64,000 bases of DNA. Origin: Channallabes apus. Taxonomy: Eukaryota; Chordata; Actinopteri; Siluriformes; Clariidae. Shown here piece after piece: positions 31,794 through 42,264 of this stretch. The notes beneath the pieces are model-generated. The model saw only the letters and a list, made by a program, of their open reading frames with translations. It made no database searches and was not told where the DNA came from. Position 1 is the stretch's first letter, and each line of letters starts with the position of its first letter. A program made the position numbers and the translations under genes. The stretch spans positions 36,212,256-36,276,255 of the forward strand of contig CM060108.1 of assembly GCA_030522415.1 (NCBI GenBank). Direction: 5' to 3'.

Positions 31794-33815
31794 CCGGCAC
31801 GGTGTCAAATTACGCAGGCGCACACACATAATGACAGAGCGGGGAAAAATTGATTTTTAACCTCTAATGAGACGTTCTTTTGCTTTACACGCACGCACAC
31901 ACGTGTTATAAGAAACAGTACACTCACTCTGTACACACGCACTTTCAAACACAAAATAAATGATCTTTTACACACACACACGTGGCCAGACTGTTATAGT
32001 AAACAGTACACGTGTGCACAGATGTTGATTATACCAGTAAACGACGTGCACCAAGACCCAGCAGGGGAGACGATTACCCAAGAGAGAGAAAAACCATTGG
32101 CTCGTGATGCTCGGTGCTCAGTTGTGATACATGATACTCGGTACTCGTAAGCCAATACTTGCTCATTTCAATGGTCAAAATTTATTACAAATCTTTGCTT
32201 GTCTTGCAGAACACTCGCAAACCGTATTACTCAATCCGAGGATTTACTGTAATTTAATTTGGACCCAAGATTACAAAAAAAACCTGGGGCCAAGAAATAA
32301 CCCATAAAAAGGAGCTTCTATGTGACAGGGAAGCCGAGGAGTGCCAGGATGCCAAGGATGACAGGGTCAATGGACAGCAGGAGCAGTAGCAGAATGAGAA
32401 ATTAGATTAAGCAGCCACCATGGAGTAATTTCATGATTAAGTGCGACTTGAAGGGAGTTTGTGTGCCATGCCATAATCCCAATGATGATGATAATTCAAA
32501 TTAAAGAAGACATATTATGAAAATTTTACTCCATATTAAATTTTAGATATTCAATGTGTGTGTTGTGCGTGTTCAAGCAACCAAAAACATGCGAAAAAAA
32601 CATTTCTTTTTGTCGTTTTTCCATATATGTACTAAACAGGGGCTTAAACAAACCAATTAGATATTACCCCTAACAGGACCCCATACAATAAGATGCCCTT
32701 ATTTAACTTGTTGTGAACAAGCTATTCTATTCTACAAGATATCATGCCTTGGGAGATTGTCATGCTTTAAAAAATTTTGGGCTCTTAGCTCCAGTAACTG
32801 GGAAATCTTAATGCTAATGCATACAAACACATATTACACAGTTTATTGTTTCAAACTTTATGGCAACGCACAATGTCCTCTCTCTGTATGATACACAGTG
32901 TATAAAAATATTTAAGTTACTCATATACATTTACATACATACTCATTCCTAAAATTGCCCACCCTTTCTCCCACATCTTACCTTACATTGAGAAGCTGTG
33001 TTTGACCATGCCCCCACCACAATAAACTAATAACAGCATTCCTTAATCCTTAATAACAGCATTATCAATGGAAAAATATTGTTTTTCATTTTTCTAAATA
33101 TCTAAATTTTGTTGAGTTCTGATAACTGCACATAGTTCACACATCTTCCTTTTTAGCAGAATTATGTTTAATAATTTTGCTACTTTATCCCTGCTATAAA
33201 TGTTCATTGATTATCCAATGGAATATGATACATCATTCTCACATCACACATTGTGTGTCTCTCTTAGTGGATGTGATCCTGGATCCTGACACAGCTCACC
33301 CCAAACTCATCATTTCTTCTGACGGAAAACAAGTGACACATGGAGACAAACGACAGGATCTCCCTGATACACCAGAGAGGTTTAATACATGTGTTATGGT
33401 TCTGGGAAAGCAGAGTTTCTCCTCAGGGAGATTTTATTATGAGGTGCAGGTTAGAGGAAAAACTGCATGGGATCTTGGAGTTGCCAGAGAGTCCATTAAT
33501 AGGAAGAGGGACATTACACTAAGCCCTGGGGATGGATTCTGGACTGTGTGGCTGAGGAATGGGAAAGAATATGAGGCTCTTACCAGACCTGCTGTCCCCC
33601 TGACACTGAGAGAGAAGGTGGAGAAGGTGGGGGTGTTTGTGGATTATGAGGAGGGTCTGGTCTCCTTTTATGATGTGGAGTCCAGATCTCATATCTACTC
33701 TTTCACTGGTCAGTCTTTCACTGAGAAGCTTTATCCATACTTCAGTCCTTGTACAAATGATGGAGGTAAAAATTCAGCACCACTGGTCATCTCTCCTGTA
33801 TGTAAGACTCAATGA
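21781..33815 (+). CDS. finTRIM-type protein: RING, B-boxes, coiled coil, PRY-SPRY
   Basis: Exons: 21781-21850, 23550-24106, 29774-29869, 30002-30235, 30332-30494, 31191-31226 and 33268-33815. Junctions are GT/AG and phases match; 1704 nt gives 567 aa. A short basic N-terminus ([20 protein letters not shown]) precedes a complete C3HC4 RING (C39, C42, C54, H56, C59, C62, C75, C78). Two B-box-like Cys/His modules follow (about 95-195), then coiled coil (210-385) with the 234-bp exon typical of finTRIM genes, then PRY-SPRY (386-567). RING TRIM proteins are E3 ubiquitin ligases, and in fish this family is expanded and often interferon-linked; the SPRY surface is the presumed target-recognition part. 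Intron 2 (5.7 kb) carries four transposon units. The exon 2 acceptor (CCTAG at 23549) was chosen because it keeps frame; the better-looking CTCCAG at about 23565 would break it. AATAAA lies at 33931. It reads as intact and functional. Confidence 0.82.
22290..22700 (-). mobile_element. Degenerate LINE fragment (reverse transcriptase C-terminal region)
   Basis: Reverse-strand sequence includes KELIVDF-like and LLHH-type segments matching the region around 38400-38800 of the larger LINE. Frameshifts and stops abound. It sits in intron 1 of the finTRIM gene. Confidence 0.7.
22735..23400 (+). pseudogene. Degenerate Tc1-like transposase remnant
   Basis: Reads like a Tc1 transposase with many lesions: an HTH part near AAACTATTTCCAAACAATTTGG, a [12 protein letters not shown] turn, and a late [12 protein letters not shown] segment near 23245-23270 (AGTCCAAATCTCAACCC). 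No inverted repeats were resolved. Confidence 0.7.
24240..24481. mobile_element. Family P MITE, right-end fragment
   Basis: Shares the CTCTAATGAGAC, TTTACATGCGCGCAC and ACTCGCAATCCTAGGTTTCACTG segments with the element at 31336-32253. It ends at TA and directly precedes the Sleeping-Beauty-like element. Confidence 0.65.
24490..26255 (+). mobile_element. Sleeping-Beauty/Tdr1-like Tc1 fossil, split by a SINE
   Basis: Left end GAAGTCAGAAGTATACATGC and right end GTGTATGTAAATATCTGGTT, followed by AACTG-TA, resemble the Tdr1/Sleeping Beauty inverted repeats (GAAGTCGGAAGTTTACAT type). The plus-strand transposase (about 25140-26030) is riddled with stops; HTH-like, VKYGGCS-like and [13 protein letters not shown] remnants are readable. 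The left part is split by the SINE at 24543-24982. The exact left boundary is uncertain. Confidence 0.75.
24543..24982 (-). repeat. tRNA-derived SINE (family S2) with 19-bp target duplication
   Basis: In minus sense it begins with a tRNA-like head: A box TGGCGCAGTGGTAAAGTGC, B box GGTTCGATTCCC. A CTGTAACC segment and a long body follow, ending in a C/T-rich tail at the left. The 19-bp sequence CTAAGTTTATTGTGTCTTT is duplicated exactly at 24524-24542 and 24983-25001, the hallmark of LINE-driven insertion. Confidence 0.88.
26273..27893 (-). mobile_element. Near-complete Tc1-like transposon (family B)
   Basis: 1621 bp between TA dinucleotides. Ends read CAGTGGTGTGAAAAACTATT and AATAGTTTTTCACACCACTG, exact inverted complements over 20 bp. 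A second GGGGGCAATxxCTTTTTCACAC motif inside each end suggests an IR/DR layout. It encodes one transposase on the minus strand with apparently a single frame break. It lies in intron 2 of the finTRIM gene, opposite in orientation. Confidence 0.93.
26491..27514 (-). pseudogene. Tc1-like transposase with one frameshift (family B)
   Basis: The N-terminal frame (27514-27092) has a paired-like double HTH ([35 protein letters not shown]). The C-terminal frame (27114-26491) has the DDE core: WTDET (Asp), QQDNDPKH (Asp) and SPDLNPIE (Glu), ending AAKGGPTSY. The two frames overlap near 27100-27114 at an A-run, consistent with one inserted base. Otherwise the length (about 340 aa) is that of a full Tc1 transposase, so this is a recently dead copy. 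Confidence 0.9.
28117..29677 (+). mobile_element. Tc1-like IR/DR transposon (family C), copy 1
   Basis: 1561 bp flanked by TA. Inverted repeats of about 200 bp have outer ends CAAACCGAATTCCAAAAAAG and its diverged complement. The CCAAAAAAGTTGGGACA motif occurs at the outer ends and again at the inner edge of the right repeat, the IR/DR architecture of Sleeping-Beauty-type elements. A second copy starts at 62489. Confidence 0.93.
28454..29457 (+). pseudogene. Tc1-like transposase with shared frame break (family C)
   Basis: From MGRGSPIP, the HTH region ([28 protein letters not shown]) and the first catalytic Asp (LWSDESRFE) read in one frame to about 29130. The second Asp (FQQDNARP) and the [11 protein letters not shown]lu are in the next frame. 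The same break occurs at the equivalent place in the 62489 copy. Confidence 0.9.
31336..32253. mobile_element. Family P MITE, copy 2
   Basis: Matches the 17550-18457 element at both sides (ATTCCAAAACACTCGTAAAT; CCCATAAGAAATAATG; GAACACTCGCAAACCG; final ATTTACTGTA). The interior is dominated by (CA)n and (GA)n tracts. The left terminal repeat is eroded. It lies in intron 6 of the finTRIM gene, the same intron as copy 1 in its neighbour. Confidence 0.7.
31700..31789. repeat. (CA)n followed by (GA)n microsatellite
   Basis: About 22 CA units (31700-31743), a short spacer, then about 19 GA units (31752-31789), inside the family P MITE. Confidence 0.95.
32254..33267. other. Intron 6 remainder of the finTRIM gene
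   Basis: AT-rich with no recognisable element or gene. A pyrimidine tract ending CTCTCTTAG marks the PRY-SPRY exon acceptor. Confidence 0.5.
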
Positions 33816-35248
33816 CTTTTCATCACACATTAAATCAAAAGCATAAAAGGGTATTTTACAACTTTTTCTGTCAACTGAACCACACAACAAAGCTGTCATT
33901 GAACCACACCATCTATTTTGTCAGCTTCATAATAAAAGGAAATTTGTACTGGAGTTTTCAATCCAAATTCTACTTTAGGTTTTAAGTCATGTTTATAGTC
34001 AAAATCTCATGCTTCATTTAAGTGTCGAGACATCCCATCCAATACGTTTACCCAGGGGCGGAGTGGCCATCTGGAGTACCGGGACTTTCCCGGTGGGCCG
34101 GTGTTCTGTCGATTTTTGCTGCCTTGTCGAAAAATGCTACCGTAGCACAAATCGATAGCAGAGTCTGTCGATTTACGCTACCGCATCACTACAACTACAC
34201 TGTGGACGTTAAATCATATTTGAAGAGTTTATTGTATTTATTATCATTATCATAAATTAAATAAAAAACGCAAGTCATCACGTGCGTAAGCATTTATGTT
34301 TGGACTACTCTGTGCACTGAATAGTGCTGCACACATATGATAACCACAAGATATTCAAGTATACAAAAAGATGTAAACATAGGTGTTTAAATTTGAGACA
34401 CTGAACCAGTTTCAAGATTTTATTTTCCTCAACCTTAAGACTCATTCACGACAATTTATGCAGAAACTAGAATGTTTCGGTCAAATTAAGCAAAGGAAAA
34501 CGGTTTAAACCCACCGCCAACCGAAGTCTCAGCACCAAGGTAGTATGGATTTATGGGCGTGGAAACAGTGTGCAAACTTGTGAGACTGAGCATGCGCAGA
34601 TCCGATAGTTAGCAAAACTCGATGGGTAGCATTTTTCGATTGAACACCGGCCCAGTCAGTACGCAAATATATAAAACATGATGGAAACCATAATATTGCA
34701 TCTCTTTCCTACTCATATGCATGAGTGCGTCGATCGCACGAACGCCGCCAACAAAGAGCGACAAACAGCTGTTTACAGAAATATAGCGGAGAAGCTAACA
34801 GTGTGTTTATGTTACTGCGCATGCGGATGTTTTTCCCTCCCTAAATATTAATTAGACACCTTCACTTTTAATTTACGGAGAGGGAGAGATATTGAACCTT
34901 TTTCGATGCAGCGAATTTCTTTGAGCAAATTAATAATAATTTCAATGAATGAAAGGAGGAAGAAGAAAAGGTGGAGCTGAAAAGTACATGAAAATAAGAA
35001 AACGCTCTAGAGGTAAATGCTGTGAAATGCTTTAAATGAACAGATTCTGCTTTTGGTGTGAAGGAAAATTCCGCTCTGATGGCTCTAACATTACGGTCAG
35101 GGACAGAGAGGCTGGATCCAGCAGCTCACCACATCTCACATCATAATACACTGGCTCATTAAAGTAGAGATAAATTTTTAAAACCACATACTAGTATAAA
35201 AATATAACACAAACAAAAACATAAATAAAAAAGTATCATTGAACATAT

Positions 35249-35911
35249 TGTAGCGTTTTTCGACGCTAGCAGGGATCTTGAAGGACGAGTGAGCTTACTT
35301 GCTCCCCAATGCAAATGGCTGGGGAGTAGTTTATTAAACTCAGCACAAGCGCACACATACACACGCCCAACTTGGCCGAAGCCACTAACCTAAACACCCT
35401 TCTCTCTCATGGTGGACACATAGAGAACCCCCGCAAGGCATGACGGTTGTCAGCTGCCGCCCCGCCCATGCCACACTGCCCCCACCCGAGCTGTGACCGT
35501 CCCCGGTCACCATGACTCCCAGTCTTAGAGGCGTGAAGGCGGTCGGCGCTGGCGCTGTGAACGCCGGGGTCCTTTTGTGGAGAAGTGCAACATTGTCCCG
35601 GAGGCGGTCCGGCCTCCGCAGAGTTCAATGTTTCGCCGGCATGCGGCTGTTAAGGCGCAAGCCGGTCTCGGTGGAGCAAAACTTGCGTCCGCCCCGCCAA
35701 CCACACCCTGTAGATGACATCGGAGAGCTGGGCAAGTACTGTACAGGGGCCCACCCAGTGAGACATGAACTTGGGTGAAAGCCCTCTCTTCCTTCCGGAG
35801 GAACACACCCACTCTTGCTCACCAGCAGAAAAGCCTCGCCCCCGGCTGGGAGTGTCCACGCCCACACGCTCCACAGGTGTGGTCATCAGCCGCCGCCCCG
35901 CCTACGCCACA
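35249..35911 (-). mobile_element. Ty3/Gypsy remnant: 3' end of pol plus LTR, rest deleted
   Basis: Flanked by ATAT on both sides (35245-35248, 35912-35915). In element sense only the first 25 bp of the 5' LTR survive (35911-35887), joined directly to an integrase C-terminal coding segment with LSPKFMSHWVGPCTVL and VLLHRDRLAP motifs. A full 227-bp 3' LTR follows (35475-35249; TGTGGC...CTACA). The LTR is the same family as the solo LTR at 55388-55684. Confidence 0.85.
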
Positions 35912-36368
35912 ATATATTGGGTCATATTTGTAAAAAAAAAAAAATATAGAAACAAAGAAAAGAACAATAAGTTCAAAGTTATTCATATAAGTGTAAAGTT
36001 AGTATGATTTTGAAAGTGCTATAACTCCACCTGGCACAGTTTCATCCCAGTGGAACAATCTGACTACATGTGCAGTGCCATGGAAAAGTATTTGCCCCTT
36101 CCTGATTTTTTTCTTTGCATATTTATCACACTTGTATGGGTGGAATTTCACTTAAACATTTTATGAGGAAAAGACAAATTAGCCTTTTTGTTTGTGAGAT
36201 ATCATGAACATTTCGCAGGGGGTATCATCGTGATGTAGTGTAAGATCTACCACTCATCAGTGTAAACTGTAAGTGCAGCAGGTCAGGGATGATGAACCAG
36301 TGCCTGCTGATGATGACCAACACCTCTTCCCTGATCTACCACAGCCGAGTGAAAAGAATCACAATCAA

Positions 36369-36576
36369 ACTGAACAGGTAAGCTGGAATAAAATCAGTAG
36401 CAGCATTAACTCGTGCTAGTAATTATTATGGTAGTCAATATTAATTTAAAAATACAGTTTCACAGAATTATTTCGAATTAATATTGACTACCATAATAAT
36501 TAAAACAAGTAACTAGTTTACTAGCGTGAGCTAATGCTGCTACTGATTTTATTTCAGCTTACCTGTTCAGTTTTAT
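36369..36576. repeat. Inverted duplication (palindrome centre)
   Basis: AACTGAACAGGTAAGCTG at the left and CAGCTTACCTGTTCAGTT at the right bound arms of about 80-100 bp around a centre near 36462. Arms share TAGCAGCATTAACTC-like and TGGTAGTCAATATTAA segments. It is the core of the larger foldback structure. Confidence 0.85.
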
Positions 36577-36949
36577 TGCTATTCTTTTTAAAATATTGTC
36601 TTTATAGATTTATATGTAGTTTGTCTTGATGTTCTTTCCTTTGTTTCTTTGTTTTACTAATATGACCCAATATATGTTCAGTGATACTTCAAATAATATG
36701 TTTAAATAGCATTGATTTCCATATTGTGTTATATTTTTATACTAGTAACTGGTGTTAAAAAATTCTCTCTACATTAATGAGCCAATGTATTATGATGTGG
36801 GCTGCTGTGGGCCAGAAAGACCAGGGCCACTTTTTGGTCCCAGTCCGCCCCTGCATTCACCTAAAGATTCATTTCATGAAGCTTTATTTAAGAGCTCATT
36901 GTACTGACTAGTGGACAAATTTTGTGTAGCAAGTTTATTTCAATAAGCT

Positions 36950-37205
36950 TATGCAATGTCACAATATGTACAGTATTTCCTGAGTTGCATTAATTTCTCT
37001 CCAAGATCTTATGATGGTGGGAAAGTCAAAGCGCTGCGTAAAGTCTTTTCTAGCAAATACCAAAGGTTCTCAATAAGGTTAAGGACTGGACAATGTGATG
37101 GCCAACCCATGTGTAAAAATTATGTCACATGCTCCCTGAACCTCTGTTTCACAATTTGACCCTTGCATTGTCATCTTGGAATATGTCCATGACATCAGGG
37201 AAGGG
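36950..37205 (-). pseudogene. Tc1/mariner-type transposase fragment
   Basis: In minus sense it contains a QDDNAR-like second catalytic Asp segment and a VLNLIEN-like degenerate Glu segment, with stops. It corresponds to a teleost transposon family I recognise by its CATTGTCATCTTGGAATATG stretch. No ends were resolved. Confidence 0.6.
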
Positions 37206-38394
37206 AAAAAATCCCTTTGATTTTTAAAGACACAGAAAGAGGGTTTAATTTTAAACAACTTAAAATTAAATGTAGTGGATATCTAAAAAGCTGACCCGTG
37301 AGAATGCAGTCCTGTACCTCTCACATACCTCAGCTGGCACTGTGGATGCAGCACTGTAACTCCCACACCTACAAGAGATTTGTAAAAAATACAAAAGCTA
37401 AAAATCAAAACTGAATGAAAAGTTGTGAAAAAGGGGACCTTAAAAAATTAACAATGAACCTGGAGAAATGAAAGAGAAAAGGGGAAAATGAGTATTGAAA
37501 GAAAAGTGGAGAACATTGAAATTAATTGCAATTGTCTATTATAAGTTGTTATTATAAGTGTTAATGGTCATTTTTTTGCTTGAAATAATTTTTATTCATG
37601 TTCAATTTATTTATTTTTGTCTTTTTTGTCATAAAGATTTTGAATGTTATCCAGTATAATGTGGTTCTTGAATGCTACAAACCAACAGTAATTTATGGTT
37701 TGTGACCACCCCCATAACCAAAACCAACCAGTACAACCCCCAAGTATCATTTCATAATAATGAATTCAAATTGCATCCAATAAATCTCTCATGCATGGAC
37801 GTCGCTAAGCTCCAGCTGTTTCCTCTAGTGAAAATGAAGCTGTTTTAATTGGAAAATCTAACTGTCTATAATACATTACACAGTGCATATGGCATAAACT
37901 ACCATAGAGTTATGCACATGAATTATTAAAAATAGTGACAGGCAGCATTCAGTGCACTCGTTTTAACTGCATAGCTACGGAAGCGCATTGCAGTGTGATT
38001 TACAGAGATCGAAAAATCTTTTTTTTGGTAATAAATATAGTATTGTATTAAATAATGTCCCAAATCATAAAATACATTTATTAGCCTTAGAGTAGGGTTT
38101 TTGTCACTTTGATTAGAATTAAATTAGAAAAAGTTACTTTTTTTTAATGAATAGGGGGAAAATTATATTAATAATTTTTATTTTAAATTTAATTAAATAT
38201 GCTTTGTTTAATTACATTAAAACAATGTTTGTCTATATTAATGAATTTGAATAAATAGCCTAGTAGCTATGAAATGTTAAGGGGTTGAATAGAGAACCTA
38301 CTGTCTTATTTATGTAGCTAAAACACTAAATTAAATTAAATTAAATTAGATAACATGATGATCAAAGTTTTAATATTTATATTTAACTGTAGAT
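37206..38394. other. AT-rich DNA, no gene seen
   Basis: No coding potential or recognisable repeat was found over about 1.2 kb. Confidence 0.5.
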
Positions 38395-39856
38395 GGAAGG
38401 TTTTTCAAGTCACATGAAAGAAAAAGATGTTCTATTCTTACCTGCTGCTTATTTGGAGACCTCTGTAGAGCTCGTCTGTCCTGCATGGTGCTGTTCCCGA
38501 ACCAGGTCGTGATGTTTCCCGTCAGGATGCTCTCTATGGTGCAGGAGTAGAAATTCCTGAGCACCTTGGAGAGCAGTCTGAAGTCTCTCAAACGTCTGAG
38601 GTGGTACAGGCGCTGCCGGGCCTTTTTCACCACGGTGTTGGTGTGACAAGACCATGCCAGGTCCTCCGTGATGTGAACACCGAGGTATCTGAAGCTGTCC
38701 ACTCTCTACACTGAGCTCCTGTTGATGACGGGGGTCTGGTAGGTCCTCTCCTGCTTTGTACTAAAGTCCACTATCAGCTCCTTTGTCTTACTGACGTTCA
38801 AGAGGAGATTGTTCCTCTGGCACCAGTTCTCCAGATTTCCAATCTCCTCCAGGTAGGCCGACTCATTGTTGTTCGTGATCAGGCCGACCACGACAGTGTC
38901 ATCAGCAAACTTGATGACGGCGGTGGAGTTGGTAGTGGCCACGCAGTCGTAGGTGTATAAAGAGTACAGCAGTGGGCTCAGAACACAACCCTGGGGGGCT
39001 CCAGTGCTGAGAGTGAGGGAGGCTGAGACATGACCGCCCATCCTTACTGCCTGTGGTCTGCCTGTTAGGAAGTTTGAGATCCACTGACACATAGATGAGC
39101 TGAGTCCCAGGTGCTCCAGCTTGGTGGTGAGTATGGAGGGAATTATGGTATTAAATGCAGAGCTGTAGTCGATGAAGAGCATTTTCACATAATTTCCCCT
39201 CTTAGTGTCCAGGTGAGTGAGTGATGTGTGGAGGAGATGAGAGATGGCATCGTCTGTGGAACGGTTTGGACGATAAGCGAACTGTAGTGGGTCAAGTGTG
39301 TCCGGTAGTGAAGAGATGATAAGTCTCTGACCAGGCGTTCAAAGCACTTAATCACTACTGAGGTGAGGGCTACAGGGCGATAGTCATTGAGGGAAGCAGG
39401 ATGTGGTTTCTTTGGAACAGGAACAATGATGGACTCTTTGAAGCATGTGGGGATCACCGACTGAGATAAAGAGATGTTGAATATCTCAGTGAACACAGGT
39501 GCTAGCTATTCTGCGCAGGCTCTGAGGATATGGCCTGAGATGCCGTCTGGTCCTGCTGCTTTCCTGGTATTCACTCTCTTGAAGGCTCTCCTCACGTCGT
39601 GCTCGGAGATGATGAGCGTGTTTCCGGTACTGGCAGTGTCTTCCTGTCTGCAGCTGTTAGCGCCGCTAGCATTAGCGCCATTAGCATTACCGCCGCTAGC
39701 ATTAGCATAGCTAGCGTCTTTAGCTGCAGCCTCGAAGCTAGCATAGAAGGTGTTCAGCTCGTCTGCCAGAGTCGCGTCCGCGTTCATCATACCGGATGTT
39801 GGTGGTTTATAATCCGTTATTGTTCTCAGTCCCTGCCACAGGCTCCTAAGAGTCAC
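38370..39856 (-). pseudogene. LINE reverse transcriptase region, fragmented
   Basis: Pieces in order: AFKRVNTRKAAGPDGI and HILRACAE (39856-39506); [20 protein letters not shown] (39496-39185); [30 protein letters not shown] and the catalytic FADDTVV (39188-38706); then a terminal SFRYLGVHITEDLAWS piece (38702-38370). Frame changes and stops separate them. Confidence 0.88.
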
Positions 39857-41056
39857 TCTGTTGGAGCTGTGACACTAGTTTCCTTCCGTAGCGCTGCTTC
39901 GCCTCTTTCACCGCCTTCCGGACGTTGTATGACGCAGCCTCGTATGGTTCCATGTCCCCCGACACAAGTCCCGTGTTGTAGGCACCGGTGCGAGATCTCA
40001 GAGCGTGGCGGATGGTTTTATCCATCTACGGCATCTGGTTGGGGAACGTTCTGATAGTCTGTTTCTCTACGGTATCATCCGCTAGTTTCCCAATGAATCC
40101 CACAACTGCTTCCGTAAACACGCTGACGTCATCGGCGCTGTTTCTGAACATGTCCCAGTCTGCGTCATCGAGTGCGTCCTGTAACGCGGCCACCGATTGG
40201 TCCGTCCAGCGCGCGACCTCACTCTGAACCGGAACTTCCTGTTTCAGCCTTTGTTTATATTTTGGCATGAGGAAAATGGCGGCATGGTCGGATTTTCCAA
40301 ACGCTGGACGAGATTGCGCCTTGTAACCGTCTTTGACCGTAGTATAACAATGGTCCAGTGTCCTTTCACCCCCGGTGGGGCAGGTGATATGCTGATGAAA
40401 GTTCGGCGCTGCGCATTTGAGGTTGGCACTATTAAAGTCCCCCGCCACAATGAGCGCAGTGTCCCAGTGCTGTGTCTGGTGCTGTGTGAGGGCCTCATGC
40501 AGCTCGCAAAAGGCAGTGTCCGTGTCCGCTTGTGGTGGGATATAAACGGCGCTGATTATGACCGATGTGAACTCCCAGGGTAGATAAAAAGGACGACACA
40601 TGATGGACAGTAGTTCCAGGTTTGGTGTGCAGGAGCGTGTAAGAGGAACAATGCTCGCGCTGTTGCACCAGCTATTGTTCACCATTAAACACACGCCGCC
40701 TCCCCTTGACTTCCCCGAGTCCCGCGTCCTGTCCATGCGGTGAACCGAGAAGAACTCGGCTGGTTGTATGGCGTGGTCTGGCACCGCTGGGTTCAGCCAT
40801 GTCTCGGTGAAGCAGAGGAGATTGCAGTCCCAAATGTCTCTCTGGAACTTTATCCTGGCAATGAGGTCATCGAGGTTGTTTTCCGGTGACTGGACGTTGG
40901 CGAGCAGGATGCTAGGCAGAGGTGTGAGGTGTGCACGGGCTCTCAGCCTGTTCCTGACGCCGGCTCTTTTCCCTCGGGGCCTCCGCTTCGCGTCGCGTCC
41001 ATTGTTCTCCCTCAAGATCTCACTCGGCCAGCTCGGATCCGGAGTTAAAAACCTCG
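38395..41056 (-). mobile_element. Non-LTR retrotransposon (jockey/I-like LINE), decayed
   Basis: Runs leftward: 5' basic leader, APE endonuclease, reverse transcriptase, then a C-terminal region with a SFRYLGVHI segment and an AT-rich 3' end near 38395. The first half is one open frame; the RT half is broken into at least four frames. No target duplication was resolved. Its 5' end abuts a second LINE fragment in the opposite direction at about 41060. Confidence 0.9.
40026..41015 (-). pseudogene. LINE APE-type endonuclease region, open frame
   Basis: 329 codons are open. After a basic leader (KRRPRGKRAGVRNR), the endonuclease motifs are readable: LLANVQS (Asn), CFTETWL (catalytic Glu), GKSRGGGVCLMVNNSW, AVYIPPQAD, VAGDFNSAN (Asp/Asn) and GKSDHAAIF (final Asp-His). 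The frame ends before the RT, so the retrotransposon polyprotein is broken. Confidence 0.88.
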
Positions 41057-41069
41057 AATTGTGAGTACA

Positions 41070-41675
41070 TTGTATACCAATAGAAACAAGAGTGTCTCTA
41101 TCATACCTAATGTACTCAATGGTTGTGATTTTGCCGATTTTAAAACACTGAAATCTAACTTAAAAAACAAAAACAAAGAAAAGGTGGTCGGAGCAGTCAT
41201 GACGGCAGCCTACCTCACCGGCGCATTTCAGTTCTCTCAGGTAGCTCTAAATGAAACTAGTCCTCCTGGATACAGCTACATTCACCAGCCTCGGCTAACT
41301 GGTAGAGGAGGAGGCATCGCAGTTATTTACAATAATAGTCTAACTATCTTACAAAAACTTTGGCACAAATTTAATGCATTTGAAGTTTTCTATAGTAACA
41401 TAAAAAGTGTAGCGACAAATATGAAGTCTGTTCAGTCAATCCCACTAATTATCATTTACAGACCTCCAGGGCCGTTCTCTGAATTTCTCTGTGAATTTGC
41501 AGATTTTCTCTCAAACCTGTTCGATTCTGTAGACAAAGCATTAATTGCTGGAGACTTTAATATTCATTTTGTGAATCCAAAAGACCCTCTAAAAGTCCAT
41601 ACTGGACTCAGTAAATCAGTGTTTAGTAGGACCCACTCATAAAGCAGGTCACACTTTAGATTTAATATTATCCTT
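41070..41675 (+). pseudogene. L2/Rex-type LINE endonuclease fragment
   Basis: A plus-strand piece with TGRGGGIAVIYNN, IIYRPPGPFSEFLCEFADFL and LIAGDFNIHF motifs of APE endonucleases in L2/CR1-superfamily LINEs. It ends at about 41675, where a different LINE fragment begins. It lacks the catalytic C-terminal part and the RT. Confidence 0.8.
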
Positions 41676-41689
41676 CGGATTCTTCTTCT

Positions 41690-42030
41690 TCTTTGTCTTT
41701 CAGCTGTTCCCTTTCAGGGGTTGCCACAGCGAATCATCTGCCTCCATCTAACCCTATCCTCTGCATCCTCTTCTCTCACACCAACTTCATGTCCTCTCTC
41801 ACTGCATCCATAAATCTCCTCTTTGGTCTTCCTCTAGACCTCCTGACTGGCATTTCCAACCTCAGCATCCTTCTACCGATACATTTACAATCTCTCCTCT
41901 GAACATGTCCAAACCACCTCAATCTGGCCTCTCTGACTTTATCTCCAAAACATCTAACTGCCAATTTATATTTAAATTCATACATATCCAATCTATGTAT
42001 TCTATCTTTGTCTTTCCATTTTTCTCTCAC
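41690..42030 (-). pseudogene. LINE C-terminal fragment with RWFGHVQRR motif
   Basis: In minus sense it encodes LRWFGHVQRRD, then RGRPKRRFMDAVREDMK, the conserved end of several LINE reverse transcriptases (RTE/jockey-type). It is a truncated 3' end only. Confidence 0.8.
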
Positions 42031-42264
42031 TTATTAATCATACACATTCAACAATACAACACAACTATTCTTATACGTCCTTATACATAATACAAATCAC
42101 AAAATCACAATCGTAAATAATCACTACCTATTCTAATTTTCTAACCATGCATTTCCCCAGCAGCCACCTGATATCAGGACTTTTCACCTGGACCCTGAAT
42201 AGAAGGATAAAGCGGTATAGAGGATGAATGAATGAATGAATGAATGAATGAATGAGTTCACTAT

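Larger units (their letters stand above)
34053..36853. mobile_element. hAT-like foldback element with nested insertions
   Basis: Outer ends CAGGGGCGGAGTGGCC and its near complement AGTCCGCCCCTG form terminal repeats. Flanking octamers CGTTTACC and CATTCACC match at 6 of 8 positions, as expected for an aged 8-bp hAT-type duplication. The interior contains a large inverted duplication: 36477-36840 reversed matches 35110-36448 once the gypsy remnant (35249-35911) and a Tc1-end fragment (about 36070-36250) are set aside. A further small inverted pair sits at 34097-34150 and 34618-34650. No transposase was recognised. The class assignment is tentative. Confidence 0.6.

Noticed and set aside
39474..40583. 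Plus-strand frames (151 and 128 codons) over the LINE
   Set aside because: Antisense shadows of the endonuclease and RT frames, which carry the recognisable motifs.
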